A stretch of DNA of 64,000 bases, taken from contig JAOWBW010000049.1 in assembly GCA_026119855.1 (NCBI GenBank), positions 291,001 through 355,000 of the forward strand. Reading direction: 5' to 3'. This DNA comes from Campanula takesimana (Eukaryota > Streptophyta > Magnoliopsida > Asterales > Campanulaceae). Shown here piece by piece: positions 23,201 to 34,501 of the stretch; positions within the stretch are counted from its first letter, which is position 1, and each line of letters starts with the position of its first letter. The notes below the pieces were generated by a model. That model made no database searches, was not told the origin of the DNA, and saw only the letters and a list, made by a program, of their open reading frames with translations. A program made the translations under genes and the position numbers.

Positions 23201-25501
23201 TGGGTTGGTTTCAAGAGGGACTCTCACTAAAAATGAAAAATGTGCGACTTGGATTGTGAAAGAGGAAGTCAGTGGTATTATCATCAGGGTTGGCCTTTTA
23301 AGTGTTTCTAATTTAAAGACACTCTTTACTATCTGAGTAATTTTACTTATGGTGTATGTAACCTAGAAACTTTTCTACTTGTGCTTCCAGGATTTCACTC
23401 TGGAACAGGACAGTGTAACTCCCGCTAATGGATGGAAAGCTTACTATGCAGCAACTAGGGCGATTGTGAATATCAATGCAAAGTTTTTTAACATTATTAG
23501 GGATAGGACTCTTCCAGAAATGGGTCAGCTTTGGCTTAACGCGGATTATGTGAAATGCGTTCATGCCTCTGGAGAGCTCTTCAGTGGGTAAGTCTATCTT
23601 TTTGTTTATGGCGGTTTTTAAACCTGCGTCTTAAGTCAGTGGTTTCATCATTGACATCACTGGTTTCACTTAGAACTGTTTGAACCTATCTAACTTTGAT
23701 GCTACTGGTTTATTTGTTTTTGTTTCTGTTTCTATTTCTGTTTTTGTGTTTACATCAAGGGCAAATTTTGCTAAAGATTTGATTTTTAGTGAAATCTGTT
23801 CCGATAGTACATTCTCTGGAGAAAAAAAATTGTACTTTGTATTCCGTTGATTTATGGAGCCTTGCTTGTGGAACATCCTAATTTTGTATGCTGCTTTTGG
23901 ATTCAGCCTTGCACTTGCTAGAGCATTTTTTTCCTCAAAAAAATGCTTTTAAAAAAAGTATTTCCCCAAAAAACGCACTTGAAAAATTATTGCCCAAAAT
24001 AACCAACCTTTTTAAAATACGCTATTGGCAGTAGCGAATTTAGATTTCCACGACTTAAATTCGCTATTAGCAATAGCGAATTTTTTCCACGGACTTGAAT
24101 ATGCTACTGCCAATAGCGTATTTAAAAAAGGTTAGTTACTTTGCACAACTTTTTCTAGTGTGTTGTCTGAGCAAATCGTATTTCAAAACGTAATATATCG
24201 AGGAAAAAAATATGCTATAGCTGCAGGGCATCAGCTACGTCAGCATGCCAAAGTTCAAGTTTCTTGTTGAAGTAGGTGTTTTTAACCGATTTTCTTGTAG
24301 AACCAATTGATTTAGGTAATCCTTTGGTGCACTTTCAAATATAAGAAGGTGACGCCATAAATAATTTTGTGAAGTTAATGTTCCACATGGAAGTAACATA
24401 TTTTAGAGTTTTAAATGGTAGTCAAATTCGGTCGGACTCTTTGATGGCTGGCATTTTCTGTCTTGAGAATTAGGTGCAGTCTGATGCTAATTATGTTTCA
24501 GCCACTAGTTGTCATAAGATACAGTTACTATGAGAACTGCAGCAGGTATTAGCCTTCAGTTAACTTTTGGGCTGTTTATGTTTTTTTCAGGTTATGAGAT
24601 CATGGCCCTGATCACTCTCTGAATCGAGTGTGATTGCTTGCTTCTTATTGTATATTCTTATGTTTTGTTCGTTTTTATTGAATGTCATTGTTTGGCCAAA
24701 CGGACCAAAAAATGACATCCAAATTGTTTAACTCCTACTCGACTGAAAATGACATTCATTTGGGGCCAAAATATACTCGAAGCATACTTAAGGTGGGTAG
24801 TTTATGAAATCCTTTGTATCATGGATTTACGCTTTCTGTTAGGATTCTGTAGAGGGTGCGAAACTTTCCAACCTCTAAACTTCTCCAAGGTTTTTTTTTT
24901 TTTTTTGAAAAAAAAAAAAAAGTGTAGCAAAACTATATGCTCACTCCCTCAGTCCCAGAATGATCATCCCATTTCCCATTTTTCATTGTCCCAAAAAGTT
25001 CTTCCCATTTCTACATTTTAGGCTTTAAAAGTGCTTAAACAAAACATGACTAGTGAAGCAAGAATCATACCCTTAAAAAGTTTGAATACTCAAATGGGAA
25101 GATCATTTTGGGACGGAGGGAGTATATTGCTATATCCTCAAGAGAAAATAGGGAAAAGAAAAGAAGAAAAATAATGGGAATGGAGTCTTTGTCTCTCTTG
25201 CCAACTGAAGATTTATGTCACTTTGATTTGCAGTTATGACGAGGTTCGTGCGAGCTGGCATATTGCGTTCAACTGGGAGCCTGCTGTTGAGTTCCAGATT
25301 AGAGATGTTAAGGCAAGGGTGCTGAGTGAAGTTGCTTGGGTTACCGTGAAAGCGTATGTGGACATGGAGCAGCGCGCCTTTAACATGACTAATGTATTTG
25401 AGCTCCATAACGGGCGATGGTACATGGTTCATCATCACAGTTCTGTTATGCTCACTATCGGAGAGGAGGCAGAACAGCCACATATGCTGGGGGTGAGATG
25501 A
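20192..25501 (+). CDS. SKIP8: F-box protein SKIP8
   Basis: Three exons, 20192-20599, 23391-23587 and 25234-25501, GT-AG throughout, 290 aa. Residues 6-27 form a hydrophobic segment (SFSLFFTLIVTVLCCLLSVF), probably a membrane anchor. An Ala-rich low-complexity stretch follows. An F-box covers about 88-136 (QLVPEITTHALSYLDYPSLC), the SKP1-binding surface of an SCF ubiquitin ligase. From residue 137 there is a SnoaL/NTF2-like domain (WLNADYVKCVHASGELFSGY). This order of anchor, F-box and NTF2-like fold is that of plant SKIP8 (SKP1-interacting partner 8). Its substrate is not known to me. A short overlapping uORF precedes the start. Intron 2 contains a long hairpin-forming MITE and a Stowaway element. 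Confidence 0.93.
20600..23390 (+). other. SKIP8 intron 1
   Basis: 2.8 kb intron. At 21595-21770 there is a patch rich in aaaccgaaccg-type words, like the subterminal arrays of hAT elements, but a matching second end was not found. No other gene or RNA recognised. Confidence 0.55.
23917..24221. repeat. Fold-back MITE in SKIP8 intron 2
   Basis: Outer ends ctagagcatttttttcctc and gaggaaaaaaatatgctatag are inverted. Inner arms acgctattggcagtagc and gctactgccaatagcgt are also perfect inverted copies, and the centre contains attcgctattagcaatagcg. The whole unit could fold into one long hairpin in the pre-mRNA. Confidence 0.7.
24943..25122. repeat. Stowaway-like MITE in SKIP8 intron 2
   Basis: Left end ctccctcagtcccagaatga, right end tcattttgggacggagggag. 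180 bp. It ends 111 bp before the exon 3 acceptor. Confidence 0.8.
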
Positions 25502-26664
25502 GAGGTGATTTGACAATGATGATAATATCAAGTAAGTAGAAAGAAAACCGTATAGTTAGTTATTTTCTGCAAGTAGGAGATGGGTCTTGGATATATTCGG
25601 TTTCTGTCAGATGTCAATTTTAAGTATGATGATCCAGCCTCAGTTTTTGGCTCTCTTTTGGTCCTCTTGTTTGTTGTTAGTACCCTTTCTTTATATGTTG
25701 CCTTATCAATGGGTATATTCATTCCTTCCTTCCATTTGATTGATTTTGCTGGTTGTTGTACACAAGGGTTTCTAAGGTTATATTACCTTATGTCTTGCTT
25801 TAAGGTTCCAATCCCAGATCCATCTGTTTCGGGTACAGAGGCGACGAGGGGTGCTAACTTCTCAAAGTTCTTCGGGGATTCATCTGTTTCGGGTACAGAG
25901 GTGACGACGGGTGCTAACTTCTCAAAAGTTCTTCTTTTTCAGTTTATGTCTCAATTTAACGTTCTTACTTTACTTGATTACTAAAAATGGACAATAGACC
26001 CACTTGTCATTCTCACAGCAAAAACTCCCTAGCCACTTTCTCTTTCCTACTTTATTTTTCTTACAACATTTATCAAAATAGGAACTTTAAACCGGGACGG
26101 AGGGATACACAAGCGTTTCTTAGATTTGTCTTACCCAATAAACGATATGCCGATGACGTGTCCTTCTCACAACAAAAACTCCTTAGCCACTTTCTCTTTC
26201 CTACTTTATTTTTCATACTCACAACATTTATCACAAAAAAATAGGAAGTTTAAACCGGGACGGAGGGAGTATAAGTTTTGTAAATTCATGGTTGTTGTAC
26301 ACAAGAGTTTCTTAGATTTGTCTTACCCAATAAACGATATACCGATGCCGTTTTCAAAAAATACTCCTCTTTGTCCGTCTCAAATTCGATAGTCCCGTTT
26401 AACTTTTCAAATATTTTAAGGTTACATAATAAGTGTTGGAAATTCATTGATTTTGAAACCTAAATTTTGAAAATTGGACTCTACCTTTCTGGTGGTCAAA
26501 CAAGGTGGAAATGAGGCTATAATTTTGAGACGGAAATGAGATTGTAATTTTGAGCTGGAAATGGAGACTGTAAATAATTATGAATATAAATTCTCAGATA
26601 ACCTATTGGCATCAGCAATTTGCATCTTCTGGAGAAAGAAAGAGATTAGATGTCAAAAATAATA
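25502..26664. repeat. SKIP8 3' flank with local duplications and MITE pieces
   Basis: A 60 bp unit beginning catctgtttcgggtacagag is repeated at 25821 and 25881. A larger block containing ccactttctctttcctactt and ttaaaccgggacggaggga occurs twice (about 25990-26105 and 26155-26272), followed each time by the word cccaataaacgatat. These look like fragments of Stowaway MITEs duplicated with neighbouring DNA. A further MITE fragment starts near 26362. No gene. Confidence 0.6.
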
Positions 26665-26915
26665 CTCCTTCTGCCCCACAATGATAGTCCCTCTATTTTC
26701 ATGGGTTTTACGAAAGAACTTTGAGTAATAATTAAGGCTACTTTTAATTATTATAATGAAATTTTTGAAATTGTTCTTGATACACCATTATAAATACTAT
26801 TAATATCAATTTTTAGATTCACATTAACATAATTATAAGTAGCATTTATAACTGCTCAAAGTTCCCTCGTAGTAACAACGAAAAAAGGTGGACTATCTTT
26901 CTGAGACGGAGGGAG
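26665..26915. repeat. Stowaway-like MITE
   Basis: Left end ctccttctgccccacaatga, right end ctttctgagacggagggag, flanked by TA. 251 bp. Confidence 0.8.
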
Positions 26916-27340
26916 TAATTAAAAAAAATTGATTATCTAGCAACCTGAGATGGGACATAATTTTAGTGACAAGGTAAAATCAGGTTTGCTGATATGGAGA
27001 AATGAGGAAGGATTTTATGTGAGGCATATACCAATTAAGTTTAAAAAGAGGTCTTATAGCAGAGCTATCAGATCCACCTTAACATTATGGAACAAAATGT
27101 TTACAATGAGGGAGATGGAAAAAAAATGAAACAACTTGTTTGAGATGGTTTAACATAAACCTAAATACAGCATAGACCACCAAAAGTACAACAATTAGGA
27201 GAAAGATTCCAAAAGCCGAACTCTGCATTTACACTTATTATGTACCCGCTTTTACCGTAAAAACTAGCTTGCTATTACTATCAACTGGTGTTGTCCCACT
27301 ACCTTCTTCATCCCGGAACGCAGATAGCCTAAGCGCATCA

Positions 27341-28759
27341 TCATGTTTCTTTGGGGAAATCCGATTGCTTACTTGCCACCAACTTTCCGAGTTTCTCTTT
27401 AAGAATTGGGGAAATCAAGTCACAGGAAGTCAGCATACAAAGTGATTGAATCACACCTTTTCTAACAAGTACATTGAGAGCCGATGATACACTCTGAATA
27501 ATCAAATTCTTCCTCTCAACATCGTAGAAGTCAATCAGAAGGAACAAGAATTCAAGAAGATTCTCAGTCATGTCAACATATCGCGGTATAGAGTTGACCA
27601 TTAAAAGGATTGCCGGCTCAATATTCATTACATTATCGACTCTTTCATCAAAGAAAAGCCAATCATAGAACAATGCAAGCTTCACATTAGCTTCAACATG
27701 ATTCTTGCTACAGCTTTTCAGTAACCAACCAATAACAGCCCATCTCTGGATGACGTCTGATATTATAATGCTGTTCGGTGGATGGTGACCACAACATATG
27801 AACCGAACAATGTCAGCTACAAGAGTCTCATTGTCCGGCCCACGAAGAAACTTTGTCCCAAACCAAACTTGGTACCTCGTTTGACTTCCAAACTTCACAT
27901 GCGTGAGTAAAAACCGCAAGTGATTTTCCATTTCAGGAGTTATACGAAGCAAAAAATACCTGCTAGAAGTCCTCAAGCGATAAAGCTGTGAAATGTCTGA
28001 AAATCCAACGGTTCCAAACACTCCAGGATTCAAAATTAAGTCCTTCCATATAACTCGAAACTCAGGTACATGAACCAAGTCTTGCATGAGCCTAATTAAA
28101 TCCCTTCCGATTTTCAAACACAAATGGAACTGCTCCCTTAAAACCCTAATGCAAAACTCAATTTCCCTTCGCTTCAAAGCCTCTAATTTCATATCCAAAG
28201 ATACCCTACAATGATCAGCCAAAACCCTCAAATACACATACAAGGCACAAGATAACACCAACGGCTCTTCTTGTAATAAACAATCCCATTTAGCTAAGAA
28301 AAGACTAACCAACTCTGAACACAACCACAAATTCGCTTCAGTAAAACAACCTCCGAGAATTTGCCTCAAAAGGGCAATCAACAACTCATTAATCCCTTCG
28401 GCCGACACAAAAATCATTTCAGAAGTGACCCAAATCAGCTGTACTTTAACAGAGTCAACAAGTTTGGAGTACAAATCCTTAACAATCTTTACAAGAGTAC
28501 TAGTAAATAACGAGTACCCATCAACTACAATGCCATGTAAATGCTTAATATGAACTTTAGCGAAATCGGGTTCACATAAAATTCCATAAAGAATAGCCCT
28601 GTTTAAGTTAAGGTACTGGGGTTGAGTAGGGACTGTTAAAGGGAAAGGGGGTCTAAGTTGGGGTTCAAGAAGCTGAAAAGATTCTCTAAGAGAGAGCTCA
28701 AACGGATTTTCTGCTTCATGGTTTGCTTTGAAAATCAATCGAGAAGCCATTGGAGTCAT
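27341..28759 (-). CDS. INTS3: Integrator complex subunit 3 homologue, N-terminal type
   Basis: One uninterrupted frame of 472 aa. The N-terminus (MTPMASRLIFKANHEAENPF) matches the start I recall for the plant INTS3-like protein encoded by Arabidopsis EMB2739, as do LNRAILYGILCEPDFAKVH and LWLCSELVSLFLAKWDCLL. It is an all-helical repeat protein with no catalytic motif. INTS3 is a scaffold subunit of Integrator, which cleaves the 3' ends of snRNA precursors in the nucleus. Plant versions are about 500 aa, much shorter than animal INTS3, so the length is normal. The ATG at 28757-28759 is chosen by alignment; the second Met (codon 4) is an alternative. A fragment resembling another gene lies about 120 bp upstream. 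Confidence 0.9.
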   Translation of the reverse strand: MTPMASRLIFKANHEAENPFELSLRESFQLLEPQLRPPFPLTVPTQPQYLNLNRAILYGILCEPDFAKVHIKHLHGIVVDGYSLFTSTLVKIVKDLYSKLVDSVKVQLIWVTSEMIFVSAEGINELLIALLRQILGGCFTEANLWLCSELVSLFLAKWDCLLQEEPLVLSCALYVYLRVLADHCRVSLDMKLEALKRREIEFCIRVLREQFHLCLKIGRDLIRLMQDLVHVPEFRVIWKDLILNPGVFGTVGFSDISQLYRLRTSSRYFLLRITPEMENHLRFLLTHVKFGSQTRYQVWFGTKFLRGPDNETLVADIVRFICCGHHPPNSIIISDVIQRWAVIGWLLKSCSKNHVEANVKLALFYDWLFFDERVDNVMNIEPAILLMVNSIPRYVDMTENLLEFLFLLIDFYDVERKNLIIQSVSSALNVLVRKGVIQSLCMLTSCDLISPILKEKLGKLVASKQSDFPKET

Positions 28760-28883
28760 TCAACGTAACTTAATAATCAACCCTAATTACAAACACAGAC
28801 GCACTCAATTTCATAAAATAAGCAACAAATCAATGAATAAAATTGGGTTTTAATGAAGATAGAGAGAAGAAGTATGGATGTAC

Positions 28884-28970
28884 TTTAACATTAGCGTCGT
28901 AATTGGAAGGGTTGGCGGAGAGCTCAAGCTTGACGTGAGCCTCGTCGTCGACGTCGGTATCGGAATCCGA
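28884..28970 (-). pseudogene. Possible exon fragment of a SART3-like TPR/RRM gene
   Basis: Just upstream of INTS3 on the same strand, one frame reads an acidic stretch (SDTDVDDEAHVKLE) and then LSANPSNYDANVK, followed by GT as at a splice donor. ANPSNYDAxV resembles the start of the HAT/TPR region of plant SART3/Prp24-like proteins as I recall it. A TGA lies directly upstream in frame and no downstream exon is visible, so it is either a relic or now part of the INTS3 5' UTR. The match is short and the call tentative. Confidence 0.35.
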
Positions 28971-29067
28971 TCAGGAGACGGAGGTTGAAAGGGGGTTTAG
29001 TTAGTTTTTAGGGCTTTTGAGTTTGTAATTTTCTCCATTTCGTTGTAATTTTCTCGGATTCTTTAAT

Positions 29068-30849
29068 GGGTTAATTTCAATTTAGACCCTGAAGTACCAT
29101 ACCATCCTTCCAAGTGAACTCTGATATGTTTTTTTTGTCAAATCAGGTCTTGATGATTTAAAATCTCGTCAAATAAGGCCTTTTTTACGGAAACTGTCAA
29201 AAATCGCTGTTAAGTGATCACGTGCGATTCACGTGACCAATTTTTGAGGGGTTAATTGCAATTTAGACCCTGAAGTATGTTACCACCCTTCCAATCGAGC
29301 CCTACTGTCTTTTTTCGCCAGATCAGACCTTGGGGTAATTCATTTTCGCCAGTTAGGCCTTTTTGACGGAATCTGTTAAAAACTCAGTTAAAAAGCATGT
29401 GTCATGCACGAGACTAACGTAATTGGGTAGTTTGAAGTTGATATTTCATTTAAGGGGCTTAATGAAAATTCCAAACTTAACAGGCTGAAATCAAAACAAT
29501 TATAATTTTTTTTATTTGAGAAAAAAACAATTATCAAAATATTAAATAAAACCATACAATATAATTTTACTATCATTACTTTCATCAATTTTTAAAATTT
29601 ACCAAATTTTGAATTTTTTGTTTTAAAAAACTATTTATTGATTTTGTTAAACCAATAATTTTTTTTCGAGCATTTACTATTTATATATTTTATCTTATAT
29701 AAATAATTAGGATGGGGCAGAGGGAGTAATGCTATTATTCCTTAATCCCCGTGTTGGGAGAGAAAATCCTAATTCGGATGGGACGGAGGGAGTAATGCTT
29801 ATACATACCGGTCTATCAAACGAGCCAAAAAAAAAAGTTAATAGCCAAATAAAAATTATTTTGGGAAGAAGAGAGTAATTAATAAGTAATAAAAAGGGAA
29901 ATAAAATAGTTAATATTTTCATTTTGTCTTGAAAGAAAATGATTATTTATATAAGATAAAATATATAAATAGTGAATGCTCGAAAAGAAAATTTATTGGT
30001 TTCACAAAATCAATAAATAGTTTTTTAAAACAAAAAAATAAAAATTTGGTAAATTTAAAAAATTGATGAAAGTAATGATAGTAAAATTATATTGTATGGT
30101 TTTATTTAATACTCCCTCAGTCCCTATTTACCTTACAAAAATTGCCATTTTTTTGTCCCTATTTACATTAAAAAATCCCAAAAAGGAAACTTTTAAACAT
30201 TTTTTAAATAGTGGGACCCACTTGTCATACTCACAACAACTATCCACTTACTTTTCTCTACCCACTCTCTCTCACTCAACTATCTACACTCACAACACAT
30301 CAACTTGACAATCATTTTCTTAATTTTTGTGCCAAGCCTCATTTTTGTAAGGTAAATAGGGACGGAGGGAGTAGTTAGATAATTGTTTTTTGCTCAAATA
30401 AAAAATTTTGATAATTATTTTGATTTTAGCCCTGTTAAGTTTGGAATTTTCATTAAGCCCCTTAAATGAAATATCAACTTCAAACTATCCAATTCCGTTA
30501 GTCACGTGCAAGGCACATGCTTTTTAACTGAGTTTTTAACAGATTCCCTAAAAAAGGCCCTAACTGGCGAAAATGAATTACCCCAAGGTCTGATCTGGCG
30601 AAAAAAGAAAGCAGGGCTCGATTGGAAGAGTGGTAACATACTTCAGGGTCTAAATTGCGATTAACCCCTCAAAAATTGGTCACTGGAATCGCACGTGATC
30701 ACTTAACAGCGATTTTTGACAGTTTCCGTCAAAAAGGCCTTATTTGGCGAGATTTTAAATCATCAAGACCTGATTTGACAAAAAAAAACATATCAGGGTT
30801 CGCTTGGAAGGGTGGTATGGTACTTCAGGGTCTAAATTGCATTTAACCC
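29068..30849. mobile_element. Fold-back Mutator-like element with 9 bp duplication
   Basis: Left arm starts gggttaatttcaatttagac; the right arm ends with its reverse complement. The arms remain similar for several hundred bases, almost to the centre. The 9 bp ttctttaat flanks both sides exactly (29059-29067 and 30850-30858), the size made by Mutator-like transposases. 1782 bp, no transposase. The right arm was hit by a Stowaway MITE (30112-30371), and the loop holds pieces of another MITE (29708-29830). Confidence 0.9.
30112..30371. repeat. Stowaway-like MITE inside the Mutator-like element
   Basis: Left end ctccctcagtccctatttac, right end gtaaatagggacggagggag, flanked by TA. 260 bp, inserted in the right arm only. 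Confidence 0.85.
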
Positions 30850-30881
30850 TTCTTTAATTTTAAAGTTTGCAAAACTAAAAG

Positions 30882-30985
30882 GGGTTAATTGCAATTTAGA
30901 CCCTGAAGTACCATACCACCCTTCAAAACGAAACCTGATATGTTTTTTTTGTCAAAACGAAACCTGATATGTTTTTCTCTAATTA
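30882..30985. repeat. Fragment of the same Mutator-like family
   Basis: Begins ggggttaattgcaatttaga and repeats the left-arm sequence of the element at 29068 for about 75 bp. It includes a short internal duplication (cctgatatgttttt twice), then breaks off. Confidence 0.75.
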
Positions 30986-31050
30986 TAATTATATTAGAGA
31001 AATTATAATTATACTTGTGAAACGGTGAAACGGAGGGAGTAGTAATTTCT

Positions 31051-32793
31051 TGTTACATATCCTGTTAGTGTTGTTAGTGTGGGAATGCTATGGAAATTGA
31101 AGTTGTAAGTAGTACAAATAAATGTTGGTGTCATTATGTGTAAAGCTTGGTAAGAAATTTGGGTTTATGTCAGATTTTTCCTGGGAATTGGCCATTCTGC
31201 TTTGGAACGGCCAAGTCAAGTAATATGATCGGCCGATCTGCTCGGCCGAGTCAAGGATTGTGAGCGGTCGAGTGGTCCATTTTCGAGTGTTGAGTTGTTG
31301 GTGATCGGCCGATCAAACTATAAGACTCGACCGATCCGCTCGGCCGAGTCAAGTAGGTAGAGCGGCCGAGCAGTCTGAGTTTTAACAACTTGTTTGTTTT
31401 TCGTTAAGTATTGGGCTAGGTCTTAGGCGATGTCCTAGGATGCCTAGATAATTGTTATGAGGTATCAAAATGATAGAATTGGTCCTTTGTGATCGGGTTT
31501 GACTTAATGTGATTGTGTAGGGATTGTGTGGTGACTTAATGTCAAGATTGTGCATATTATAGTGAAAACATGTTTACTTCTCTATGATGAGCTTGTGTGG
31601 TTTCCTGCTTTGGAATCATGCCCTGGTTGTTGTTTTAGCAAGTATTTATTACTGTGCTTTTTGTTGAAAGTCCAGCTGGTTTTGTGCGTTATCGAGTGGA
31701 GGTGGAAAGCATTATAGTGGCACACTAGCCAAGTTCACTATAAGGCTTTTCCACTGGTCCTATTTCCCAGGTTTGGGATGTTATCGAGTGGAGGTGGAAA
31801 GCATTGTAGTGGTATCAGTCAAGTGCACTATAAGGCTTTTCTACTGGACCTATTTCCTCAGTCCAGATTGGCCTTAGATGGGATGAACTCGCTCCCTCGC
31901 GTGAGCATTTAGGGGTATGACTTTGTGTCACTTCTCCCGCTATTGTTGTTGTTATGTTATTTGGTTCCGGAACCTGTCTCAGCTATTGATGTTGCCTCGT
32001 TGTTACTGTGGCTCTGTTGGTTATGGTTTGGTTTTCGGGATCCCGGCTTCAGCTATTTATGCTGCTCAGATGGTTTTAGACAGATGGGTTTCTCAGATGG
32101 TTATACAGATGGTTTTCTCAGATGGTTTTCTCTGATGATCATGTTATTTCGGTAAACCTTGGCTTGGTATCCTCGTAGGAGTATTTACTCCTACACTATG
32201 TGTTGTATGATGAGTTGGTCATTATTTCCAACCGGTATGGGACGGTTGGCGATAGGGAGCCTCTCATATTATGTGCTATATGCTATATGATCATTTGTGA
32301 CATTGTTCCTTTATGTTTATCATATAAGCATGTAATGTAGTTGCATTTTAGTAACTTACTGAGATTTATTCTCACCCCTTATTTGTTTACCGTTTTAGAT
32401 AAGGAGCCCAGGGGATAGTTCACACACAGGGAGGACGTCGAGAAGGAGTTCTTTGGGTAAGACTTTTTGGGAAGTGATGTGTATGTTAAAGGATACATTA
32501 TGTAAATGTAACACCTTTGGGTAGTGTACCCGTGACTTAGCTTTGTATCATCTCTTTTGGTAGATGTCGGTGTTGTATATTTGTAAGTAAAGTTGTGGCC
32601 AAGTGGCTCAGTACTCGTTGTGGAAGTTGGTTTGTTTTGTGACTTCAAGTCAAGTTTCAAGTAGTTGTGTTGGTCGTGTGACCCTTTTTATGAAAGTATA
32701 TTTCGAAAAAATTTCTTTAAGTTGTTTTATGACGTCTTCCGTGCGTGTCCCGGACGTGGGGCCAAGTAGGACCACGGGTCGGGGCGCGATACA
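31051..32793. mobile_element. Probable solo LTR of a Ty3/gypsy retrotransposon
   Basis: Starts tgttacatatcctg and ends gggtcggggcgcgataca, like many plant gypsy LTRs (TGTTACATCC...GGGTCGGGGCGTGACA). Near the 3' part it contains the common word ttactgagatttattctcac. No gag-pol lies on either side. The 5 bp flanks (tttct, tttga) agree only in part, so a clean target duplication is not shown. An internal 92 bp unit containing ttatcgagtggaggtggaaa is repeated at 31689 and 31781. Confidence 0.6.
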
Positions 32794-33396
32794 TTTGATA
32801 GACCGGTACGTATAAGCATTACTCCCTCCGTCCCATCCGAATTAGGATGGGACAGAGGGAGTAATGCTATTATTCCTTAATCTCCGTGTCGGGAGAGAAA
32901 ATCCTAAGTTTGTGCAATGGAACGTGACTAATTATTACAAAGCTCGGTCATCATGTCATGGAAATAAAAAAAATTACACGTCAGTAATGTTGGAAAAAAT
33001 AAAGTTTTTGTCATTTTGATGTCACAACTCCTGTTATTTGTGAAAGTTTATTGACCAACGCACGGGTGTTACACTAGTTATTAAATAACGGAGAGAGTAT
33101 GTTATTGTCTAATGATTAAAGTATATTAATGTAATACTTTTTATTTTAAAATGCAATATTTATTTTAAGGGGATCAAAAATGAAATTAATTTGAGTGCAT
33201 CATCCGTGACGAGTTGAATGCATAAGCAACTAGAAGGAGGAGGTTAGTTTAGTTAGTTAGTGAATGGTTTGGTTAGATAGAGACTTCAACTTAGGGCAAC
33301 CCGCCATGTGTTACGGTCAACGACTGATTTCAAATTTTAATCCTCCTTTTGTTTTTAAAGTCAACAATCAAGAATTGGACTTGGACCTAGTCCATA
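32794..33396. repeat. Rearranged MITE pieces and a possible Helitron 3' end
   Basis: 32796-32850 is an inverted copy of part of 29772-29815 (tgatagaccggtacgtataa against its reverse complement with one change). 32848-32910 repeats 29708-29770 in direct orientation. At 33056-33080 the sequence ccaacgcacgggtgttaca precedes CTAG and T, reminiscent of a Helitron end with a weak hairpin. No gene. Confidence 0.5.
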
Positions 33397-33651
33397 CTCC
33401 TTTCGTCCCACCCGAATTATGATTTTTGGATTGGGCACAGGGATTAAGGAAAAAGAGTTAGTGAAGTAAATGTTGTGAGTATGAAAAGTGAAATAGGAGA
33501 GAGAAAGTGGGGTAGAGAATAATGAGTGGAAAGTTGTTGTGAGTGTGAATGTGGGTCCCATTAACTAAAACACTTCCATTTTTGGGTTGTCCTACTTCGA
33601 ATGGGACACCCAAAATGAAAATTTGTCCTAATTCGTGTGGGATGGAGGGAG
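33397..33651. repeat. Stowaway-like MITE
   Basis: Left end ctcctttcgtcccacccgaa, right end ttcgtgtgggatggagggag, flanked by TA. 255 bp. Confidence 0.85.
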
Positions 33652-33769
33652 TATATTATTTCGCTCTTCCAATAAAATCCTTTTTATTAAAACAAAATAG
33701 ATTGATTTAATTGTCAAAAAAAAAAAATGTTTAGTATGATACCAAAAGAATGCGAATTATACATACATT

Positions 33770-33932
33770 CAATACAATATGCTTACAGAAGAATGTGTTT
33801 AATACTCCATCCGTGCTTTAATAATATGTTTAGTTTGAATATTCAAGCATACTAATAACATATTGTCATTTTATTACTACATGAAGGTCGATTGTTACTC
33901 ACATTCTTCTGTAAGCATATTGTATTAAATAC
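33770..33932. repeat. Inverted repeat around an AT-rich core
   Basis: acaatatgcttacagaagaa and its reverse complement bracket about 110 bp, making a perfect hairpin stem of nearly 30 bp. The left arm is followed by a Stowaway-like word (tactccatccgtgc). Confidence 0.65.
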
Positions 33933-34205
33933 TATCTATATCTTTTTATATAAAGATAAATATTTTTAAAAATAGGGAAACTAATTACTCCATAAGTTAT
34001 AAAAAGTCTTATTTTAATATACGGATTTAATGTTTTAATATACGGATTTAGTGTTTAAAGGGCTAATTTTTTTAATTTTTTTTATGTTTTAATGCCTAAA
34101 CTCGCTGTGTTAAAGCCTAAACTTGCTATTTTATTTTCTTGGTATTTTAAGACCTAAACTCACTGTTTTAAAGCTTAAACTCGCTATTTTAAGAGTGAAA
34201 CCATA

Positions 34206-34501
34206 CTCCCTCCGTTTCATGTGAATTGAGACCAAATTTTTTGGAATACAAACCAAGGAAAAGTAAGAGAGGGAAAAGTAAGAGAGAAATAGGAGAAGGA
34301 GGTGTTTATGAGTGAAAAAATAACTAGGAGAGATAATAACTGGGTTTAGTAAGTTGATTGGTGTATGTGAGTGTAAAAATAAAGTAAGAGAGAGAATAAG
34401 TGAGAGAAATAGTAAAGATTCTTTGCCATTTTAAGCAGTCTCCATTGATGTGGAACGGAGGGAAAAAAAAATAAGTCTCAATTCACATGAAACGGAGGGA
34501 G
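34206..34501. repeat. Stowaway-like MITE
   Basis: Left end ctccctccgtttcatgtgaa, right end ttcacatgaaacggagggag, flanked by TA. A second internal copy of the right-end word (gatgtggaacggaggga) at about 34447 suggests an internal duplication. Confidence 0.85.
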
